A stretch of 9,914 nucleotides of DNA, taken from NCBI GenBank assembly GCA_003153055.1, contig PMBV01000167.1, positions 273 through 10,186 of the forward strand. The letters run 5' to 3'. Below are positions 6,458-9,914 of this stretch, in pieces. The translations under genes and the position numbers were made by a program. This DNA is from Myxococcales bacterium. Its GTDB lineage: Bacteria > Myxococcota > Myxococcia > Myxococcales > Myxococcaceae. How positions within the stretch are numbered: position 1 is the stretch's first letter; every line of letters starts with the position of its first letter. Below the pieces are notes generated by a model that was not told where the DNA came from, did not search any database, and was given only the letters and a program-made list of their open reading frames with translations.

Positions 6458-7423
6458 ATGAGTGACCATTCGCACTCGCACGGCCACGAGCACGCCCATG
6501 AGCACGGCGCGCCGCATTCCCACGTCTCGACCACGACGCCGGCGCGGCGGCTCGCCTGGGCCCTCGCGCTCACGGCCAGCTTCATGGTGGTCGAGGTCGT
6601 CGCGGGGTGGCTGACGGGGAGCCTCGCGCTCCTCTCAGACGCGGGCCACATGCTGACCGACGCAGGCGCCCTCACGCTGGCGCTCTTCGCTCAGCGCATC
6701 GCCCAGCGGGAGCGCAGCGCCCAACGGACGTTCGGCTACCGTCGGGCGGAGGTGCTCGCGGCGCTGGCCAACGGCGTGGTCCTCGGGGCGAGCTCGCTGT
6801 GGATCGTCCTGGAGGCCCTTCGGCGTTTCAGTGCGCCCCCCGAGGTGCAGGGGCTGCCGATGCTGGTGGTGGCGGCCATCGGCCTGGTGCTCAACCTGGT
6901 GTCCGCCTTCATCCTCTCTGGTGACGGAGCGAGCAACCCCAACGTGCGCGCGGCGGCCGCGCATGTGATGGCCGACGCCGCGGGCTCGGTGGCGGCCATC
7001 ATCGCGGGGGTCGCGGTCCTGGCGCTCGGGTGGAACATCGCCGACCCCATCGTTTCGGTGCTCATCTCGGTGCTCATCTCGAGGAGCGCCTGGACCCTCG
7101 TCCGCGAGTCGCTCGACGTCCTCATGGAGGGAGCTCCCCGGGGCCTCGCGGTCGAGGCGCTCGAGAAGACCATCCTGGGGACGCCGGGGGTCACGTCACT
7201 CCATGACCTCCACGTCTGGTCCGTGTCTGACGGCCTGCCGATGGTGACGGTCCACGTGGAGCTCGACGGATGCCATCACGGGACCGAGGTCGCCCTGGCC
7301 GTGGGTGAGCGAGTTCGAAGCGCCCACGGCATCGGCCACACGACGGTGCAGCCAGAGGCGCCAGCCCCCGGCGAGCGACTGTTTCAGTTGGTAGCCGAAG
7401 GGAAGCCACTCGTGGGCCGGTAG
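6458..7423 (+). CDS. cation diffusion facilitator (CDF) family zinc/divalent-cation efflux protein, CzcD/ZitB type
   Basis: 321 aa, normal CDF length. It exports Zn2+ (possibly Co2+/Cd2+) from the cytoplasm in exchange for protons at the inner membrane. The N-terminus is His-rich (MSDHSHSHGHEHAHEHG, about ten His in 22 residues), typical of zinc-handling members. Six membrane segments fit roughly at 32-50, 55-78, 98-120, 133-153, 165-190 and 193-212. The transport-site motifs are present in segments 2 and 5: H64-x3-D68 (SDAGHMLTD) and H169-x3-D173 (AHVMAD). The His/Asp pair suggests Zn rather than Mn/Fe selectivity. A cytoplasmic ferredoxin-like domain follows (about 213-300) with HDLHVWSVSDG (249-259) and MVTVHVELDG (262-271). 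AAGGAG 6 bases upstream supports the ATG. It lies 42 bases downstream of the acyl-CoA synthetase gene; the functional link is unclear. Confidence 0.93.
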   Translation: MSDHSHSHGHEHAHEHGAPHSHVSTTTPARRLAWALALTASFMVVEVVAGWLTGSLALLSDAGHMLTDAGALTLALFAQRIAQRERSAQRTFGYRRAEVLAALANGVVLGASSLWIVLEALRRFSAPPEVQGLPMLVVAAIGLVLNLVSAFILSGDGASNPNVRAAAAHVMADAAGSVAAIIAGVAVLALGWNIADPIVSVLISVLISRSAWTLVRESLDVLMEGAPRGLAVEALEKTILGTPGVTSLHDLHVWSVSDGLPMVTVHVELDGCHHGTEVALAVGERVRSAHGIGHTTVQPEAPAPGERLFQLVAEGKPLVGR

Positions 7424-7426
7424 GGG

Positions 7427-7462
7427 TCACGCGTAGGTGCGCACGGGCATGACCCACCCAAG
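7427..7462 (-). pseudogene. remnant of the 3' end of a tauE-like gene
   Basis: Read on the minus strand, this stretch encodes LGWVMPVRTYA and a TGA stop. The intact TauE-family gene at 8276-9028 ends LGWVMTVLFFVRTYA. The last 19 bases match 18 of 19 (7427-7445 against 8276-8294), then about 12 bases are missing, then 7445-7462 matches 8306-8323 at 14 of 18. Similarity starts exactly at the stop codon and fades upstream of LGWVM. It is too short to be functional and implies that an earlier tauE copy, or the same gene before an insertion, ended next to the CDF gene. It forms one side of a direct repeat bracketing the toxin-antitoxin pair. Confidence 0.7.
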
Positions 7463-7494
7463 CCCCCCTTCTCTTGCCGCGAGCCCTTGAATGC

Positions 7495-7520
7495 CGTACA
7501 AGTGCATTGTCACTTGTACG
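7495..7520. promoter_or_regulatory. perfect inverted repeat, probable toxin-antitoxin operator
   Basis: CGTACAAGTG (7495-7504) and CACTTGTACG (7511-7520) are perfect 10-base arms around CATTGT. It sits 17 bases before the antitoxin GTG and just ahead of its ribosome site (AGAAGG, 7523-7528). Type II toxin-antitoxin operons are usually repressed by the antitoxin binding such palindromes over their promoter, so autoregulation is the natural reading. A TTGAAT (7487-7492) could be a -35 box, but no clear -10 is seen. Confidence 0.7.
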
Positions 7521-7537
7521 TCAGAAGGCGGCGCCGC

Positions 7538-7780
7538 GTGAACACGAAACTGACACTGCGTCTCGATGAGCGTCTGATCGAAAAGGCAAAGCGTTACTCG
7601 GACCGTTCCGGGAAATCGCTCTCTCAGCTCGTCTCGGATTATTTCGCCCTCATCGAAGGTGACGAGCCCATCCCTGGTACCGAGCTCACACCTCGCGTCC
7701 GCGCGTTGATGGGCTCACTCAAGGGAGCCACGGTCACCGAAGCTGACTACCGCAGCCATCTCGAGAAGAAGTACCGATGA
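7538..7780 (+). CDS. DUF6364-type antitoxin of a type II toxin-antitoxin pair
   Basis: 80 aa from the GTG at 7538. The N-terminus MNTKLTLRLDERLIEKAKRY followed by GKSLSQLVSDYFALI is a ribbon-helix-helix-like strand plus two helices, matching what I know of DUF6364 antitoxins paired with PIN toxins. The acidic/basic C-terminal tail (ending RSHLEKKYR) would bind the toxin. An earlier in-frame start (7487) would add 17 residues encoded across the operator palindrome; the GTG is preferred because family homology begins there and AGAAGG lies 9 bases upstream. Its stop overlaps the toxin start (ATGA), giving translational coupling. The expected role is to neutralise the toxin and repress the operon with it. 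Confidence 0.85.
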   Translation: MNTKLTLRLDERLIEKAKRYSDRSGKSLSQLVSDYFALIEGDEPIPGTELTPRVRALMGSLKGATVTEADYRSHLEKKYR

Positions 7781-8202
7781 AGGTCCTCTTCGACACGAAC
7801 GTCGTCCTCGATGTCCTCCTGCAACGGGCGTCCCACGTGGAGGTCGCTTCCAAGTTGTTCGCCTTGGTGGATAACGGTCGCATCAAGGGGTCTATCTGCG
7901 CCACGACCGCGACGACCATCTTCTACATCGCGGCGAAGAGCTTCGGCCGCCCGCGCGCCCGCGCCCAGATTCACGCCCTGCTCGACTTGTTCGATGTCGC
8001 GGAAGTGAACGGGGACGTTCTGGACCGGGCCCTCGATGTCGACTTCTCCGACTACGAGGATGCGGTGCTTCACGAGGCCGCACGCGCGGTCGGTGCGACC
8101 GCCATCGTCACCCGGGACCGTGACGATTTCGCTCACTCCGAGATACTGGCCCTCGCTCCGCACGAGCTGTTGGCGTTGGTAGCGGTGGCAAAGCAGCCCT
8201 GA
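7777..8202 (+). CDS. PIN-domain ribonuclease toxin (VapC-like)
   Basis: 141 aa, usual length for a PIN toxin, which cleaves RNA with Mg2+/Mn2+. The first strand has FDTNVVLDVLL (5-15) with the catalytic Asp at D6 and a further Asp at D12. The C-terminal acidic cluster is DFSDYEDAVLHEAARAVGA (89-107) with D95, and AIVTRDRDDF (109-118) with D114. The mid-domain Glu of classical VapC is not evident: the region reads CATTATTIFYIA (41-52). I believe this TTI(F/Y)Y form is a recurring PIN subfamily, so activity is still likely. It shares the ATGA overlap with the antitoxin. The next gene (tauE-like) is convergent, 73 bases away; that gap holds short palindromes (8224-8233 and 8242-8252) but no clear terminator. 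Confidence 0.9.
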   Translation: MKVLFDTNVVLDVLLQRASHVEVASKLFALVDNGRIKGSICATTATTIFYIAAKSFGRPRARAQIHALLDLFDVAEVNGDVLDRALDVDFSDYEDAVLHEAARAVGATAIVTRDRDDFAHSEILALAPHELLALVAVAKQP

Positions 8203-8275
8203 CCGATGGGGTTGGCAAGGCTTGGCGGCCGCCGGACCCTCGTGTCCGACACCAGGTAGAGAGCGAACACAGCAA

Positions 8276-8323
8276 TCACGCGTAGGTCCGCACGAAGAAG
8301 AGCACGGTCATCACCCAGCCGAG
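8276..8323. repeat. second copy of the direct repeat flanking the toxin-antitoxin pair (tauE 3' end)
   Basis: This is the intact partner of the remnant at 7427-7462 and lies inside the tauE-like coding sequence. The two copies are in the same orientation, 849 bases apart start to start, with the toxin-antitoxin operon between them. Confidence 0.65.
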
Positions 8324-9028
8324 CACCACGACGAAGCGCTTCACCTTCACCGCGGCGATGCGGCGCGCGACCGAGGCGCCGAGGTAGCCTCCGACGGTGG
8401 CCGCCATCGCCATCAGCGCCGCCCGGGGCCAGTCGACCTTCCCCGCGAGCACGAACGTCAACAGCGCCGTCGCGTTGATCGCCACCCCCAGCACCGACTT
8501 GAGCGCGTTCATCCCGTGGATGTGTTTGGGCCCCAAGAGCGAGAAGAGCGCCAACATGAGCATCCCCATGCCGCCGCCGAAGTAGCCGCCATAGCTGGCC
8601 ACCACCAGCTGCGCGCCGACCACGAGTCCTTCGGGGGGAGTCCCCAGCCGCTCGACACCCGAGCGGAGCGTGTCGCCGAAGGTGAAGACGAGCGTCGCCA
8701 CCAAGAGGAGAAACGGCAGCACCGCCACGAAGACGTCTTGCGGCGTCCCGATGACACCGATGGCGCCCAGGGCACCGCCCAGCGCGCTCACCAGCCCGAG
8801 CTTCCACGCGAGGCCCGTCTCCTCCTTGAGCTCAGCGCGGTAGCTGAGGCTGCTGGCGACCGCTCCTGGCCAGACCGCCGCCGTCGAGGTGGCGTTGGCG
8901 ATCAACGGCGGTGTCCCGGCGAAGACCAGCGCGGGGAACGTGAGGAAGCTCCCTCCACCGGCGACGGCGTTGATAGCCCCGGCGAAGAGCGCCGCGACAG
9001 AGAGGAGCAGGGCCTCAGCGAGGCTCAT
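8276..9028 (-). CDS. TauE/SafE (TSUP) family membrane protein, putative sulfite/organosulfur or anion exporter
   Basis: 250 aa from the ATG at 9028, normal for the family; a GTG at 9040 would add four residues and neither start has a strong ribosome site. The family hallmark is the pseudo-repeat of glycine-rich half-motifs: GAINAVAGGGSFLTFPAL (17-34) in the first half and YGGYFGGGMGMLML (146-159) with NALKSVLGVAINATA (174-188) in the second. Hydrophobic segments fit seven to eight membrane helices (about 5-35, 40-60, 75-95, 98-117, 134-165, 175-197, 200-222, 230-247). TSUP members move sulfite, sulfoacetate, taurine-related or other anions; the substrate here cannot be told. It is convergent with the toxin gene, and its 3' end is duplicated as a remnant at 7427-7462. 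The gene is not near sulfur-metabolism genes in this window. Confidence 0.9.
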   Translation of the reverse strand: MSLAEALLLSVAALFAGAINAVAGGGSFLTFPALVFAGTPPLIANATSTAAVWPGAVASSLSYRAELKEETGLAWKLGLVSALGGALGAIGVIGTPQDVFVAVLPFLLLVATLVFTFGDTLRSGVERLGTPPEGLVVGAQLVVASYGGYFGGGMGMLMLALFSLLGPKHIHGMNALKSVLGVAINATALLTFVLAGKVDWPRAALMAMAATVGGYLGASVARRIAAVKVKRFVVVLGWVMTVLFFVRTYA

Positions 9029-9130
9029 GGTGGGGATCACTGCGCGGCGAGACGGGGGACATCGACATGGCGACTACCTCACCAGAATGGCCGTGGATGG
9101 AGCAACAGGAGAGAATGGACTCACGCCGCA

Positions 9131-9161
9131 GGCCCTGGCGCCCGGGGCTTCGCCGAGGGCC
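9131..9161. repeat. long G/C-rich stem-loop
   Basis: GGCCCT (9131-9136) pairs with AGGGCC (9156-9161), and GGCG (9137-9140) with CGCC (9151-9154), leaving one bulged G and a 10-base loop. No T-tract follows on either strand, so it is not an obvious intrinsic terminator. Confidence 0.5.
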
Positions 9162-9188
9162 ATCGGACGCGCGGTGGAATGTTAACCC

Positions 9189-9240
9189 GCGACCGTGGAT
9201 TATCGATCCGCGGTAGTCGCGTCTTCTTCGCGACGGTCGC
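9189..9240. repeat. cluster of two adjacent stem-loops with repeated GCGAC/GTCGC motifs
   Basis: ACCGTGGAT (9192-9200) pairs with ATCCGCGGT (9206-9214; one G-T pair) around a 5-base loop. GTCGCG (9216-9221) pairs with CGCGAC (9229-9234) around a 7-base loop. GCGAC/GTCGC occurs four times (9189, 9216, 9230, 9236), so alternative pairings compete. This could be an operator cluster, a leader structure or decayed repeat DNA. Confidence 0.45.
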
Positions 9241-9494
9241 CAACGCGCGTGGACTGAGCCTCCTTGGCGCAGCCGAAACCGAAGAAGTATTCACGTCACT
9301 GGGGCTGGCGGCGGGCGTCAACAGCGCACGCCGCCGGCCTGTTTGCCGTTTCCAGACGGATCTCGGTGACCGCCAACAGTTCCGCCGCGCTTCGCGCTCG
9401 AGGGGAATCGACAGCAGCCCGCGGCATGATCTGTCAGCGCTCGTGCTCGACGTCGCCGCGCCGCGGGAGGAGAATGGAAAGAGAGAGGAATCAA

Positions 9495-9914
9495 ATGAAA
9501 TTCATCAATACAAAAGCCATTCAAGGCGCCGTGCTCCTGGGGGCCCTATTGCTGACTGCGTGCCGCGAAGGAACTGTGGGCGAAATGGCGACTCCGAACC
9601 CGCCGCCGCAGACCGCGCCGGTAGTGACCGTCCAGCCCGGGATTCAGTACGTCAAACCCGGGCAGACCGCGACTTTCACGGTCGTCGCAACCGGCACCGC
9701 ACCTTTGCACTACCAGTGGATGAAGAACGGTAGCGCGAATGTCGGTGGCGATTCACCGAGCTACACCACACCGATAACGACCGCGGCAAACAATGGCGAG
9801 AAGTACCTCGTGGTGGTGAGCAATACCGTGGGCAGCGTGGCCTCCGGCGAAGCGACCCTGACGGTGAACGCGAACGACCTGCCAGCGACTATTCAGAGCC
9901 AGCCCCAGAATATC
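9495..9914 (+). CDS. Ig-like repeat lipoprotein, N-terminal part
   Basis: The frame stays open for 140 codons to the right edge, so the gene is truncated by the window. The N-terminus MKFINTKAIQGAVLLGALLLTAC is a lipoprotein signal peptide: basic start, hydrophobic stretch and lipobox L20-T21-A22-C23, so the mature protein should be lipidated on C23 and exported. A Pro-rich linker (34-42) leads into one Ig-like domain (about 43-125): PGQTATFTVVATGTAPLHYQWMKNG (55-79) with core W75, then KYLVVVSNTVGSVASGEATLTV (103-124). This is the bacterial I-set-like pattern found in tandem in surface proteins; a second repeat seems to begin at PATIQSQPQN (130-139). AGAGG (9484-9488) lies 6 bases before the ATG. 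Third positions are less G/C-biased than in the acyl-CoA synthetase gene. An adhesion or structural surface role is inferred; the C-terminal part is unseen and could be enzymatic. Confidence 0.85.
   Translation, partial: MKFINTKAIQGAVLLGALLLTACREGTVGEMATPNPPPQTAPVVTVQPGIQYVKPGQTATFTVVATGTAPLHYQWMKNGSANVGGDSPSYTTPITTAANNGEKYLVVVSNTVGSVASGEATLTVNANDLPATIQSQPQNI

Larger units (their letters stand above)
9029..9494. other. non-coding, stem-loop-rich region between tauE-like and lipoprotein genes
   Basis: These 466 bases separate divergent genes and should hold both promoters. I see no convincing gene: the open frames here have no family motif. The stretch contains three G/C-rich inverted repeats in 9131-9234, described separately. 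Base composition becomes less G/C-rich towards 9470-9500, next to the lipoprotein start. No clear -35/-10 pair was found. Confidence 0.55.

Noticed and set aside
8203..8275. Bidirectional terminator between the convergent toxin and tauE-like genes
   Set aside because: Only short palindromes (8224-8233, 8242-8252) are present, with no stable longer hairpin plus T-tract on either strand.
8222..9733. A 503-codon plus-strand open frame across the tauE-like gene
   Set aside because: The product is a low-complexity Arg/Glu/His/Gly string. It is antisense to a clear TSUP membrane protein and out of frame with the lipoprotein gene it overlaps, so it is a shadow.
1..9914. CRISPR arrays, tRNA/rRNA genes, insertion sequences, phage genes
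   Set aside because: No regularly spaced repeats, cloverleaf-like sequences, transposase motifs, terminal inverted repeats or phage structural genes were seen by eye.

Overview
The window looks like chromosome from a high-GC Gram-negative bacterium, most likely a myxobacterium or other Myxococcota member. The pointers are the left-hand gene set (DUF6484, TIGR02270 HEAT-repeat protein, DUF2169, ketosynthase-like protein, DUF4150/PAAR-like), which is typical of myxobacterial type VI secretion (T6SS) accessory loci, the G/C-rich third codon positions, the frequent GTG/TTG starts and a lipoprotein with Ig-like repeats. The taxon is an inference; there is no rRNA or other marker gene here.

Region 1 (1-4074, minus strand) is one compact run of five genes read leftward: a DUF6484 protein, a TIGR02270 HEAT-repeat protein, a DUF2169 protein (its GTG start overlaps the end of the HEAT gene by 8 bases), a thiolase-fold beta-ketoacyl-synthase-like protein that appears to lack the catalytic Cys-His-His triad, and the first 45 codons of a DUF4150 PAAR-like spike-tip protein cut by the left edge. 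Together they look like a loading and spike module for a T6SS cargo. No VgrG, sheath/baseplate gene, toxin or immunity gene lies in the window; the effector would be expected further left.

Region 2 (4075-4615) is a 541-base intergenic stretch between divergent genes, with a candidate promoter and palindrome ahead of the right-hand gene. Region 3 (4616-7423, plus strand) holds a long-chain acyl-CoA synthetase with a TTG start and, 42 bases later, a His-rich CDF-family zinc/cation efflux protein.

Region 4 (7424-8275) is a small accessory insert: a type II toxin-antitoxin pair (DUF6364-type antitoxin and PIN-domain toxin, overlapping by ATGA) behind a perfect 10-bp inverted repeat that is a good operator candidate. 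It is bracketed by two copies of the 3' end of a tauE-like gene: the real end at 8276, and an 11-codon remnant at 7427-7462. This implies an insertion or duplication scar. Region 5 (8276-9028, minus) is the intact TauE/SafE-family membrane protein, convergent with the toxin. Region 6 (9029-9494) is non-coding and rich in stem-loops. Region 7 (9495 to the right edge, plus) is the start of a lipoprotein with Ig-like repeats, truncated by the window.
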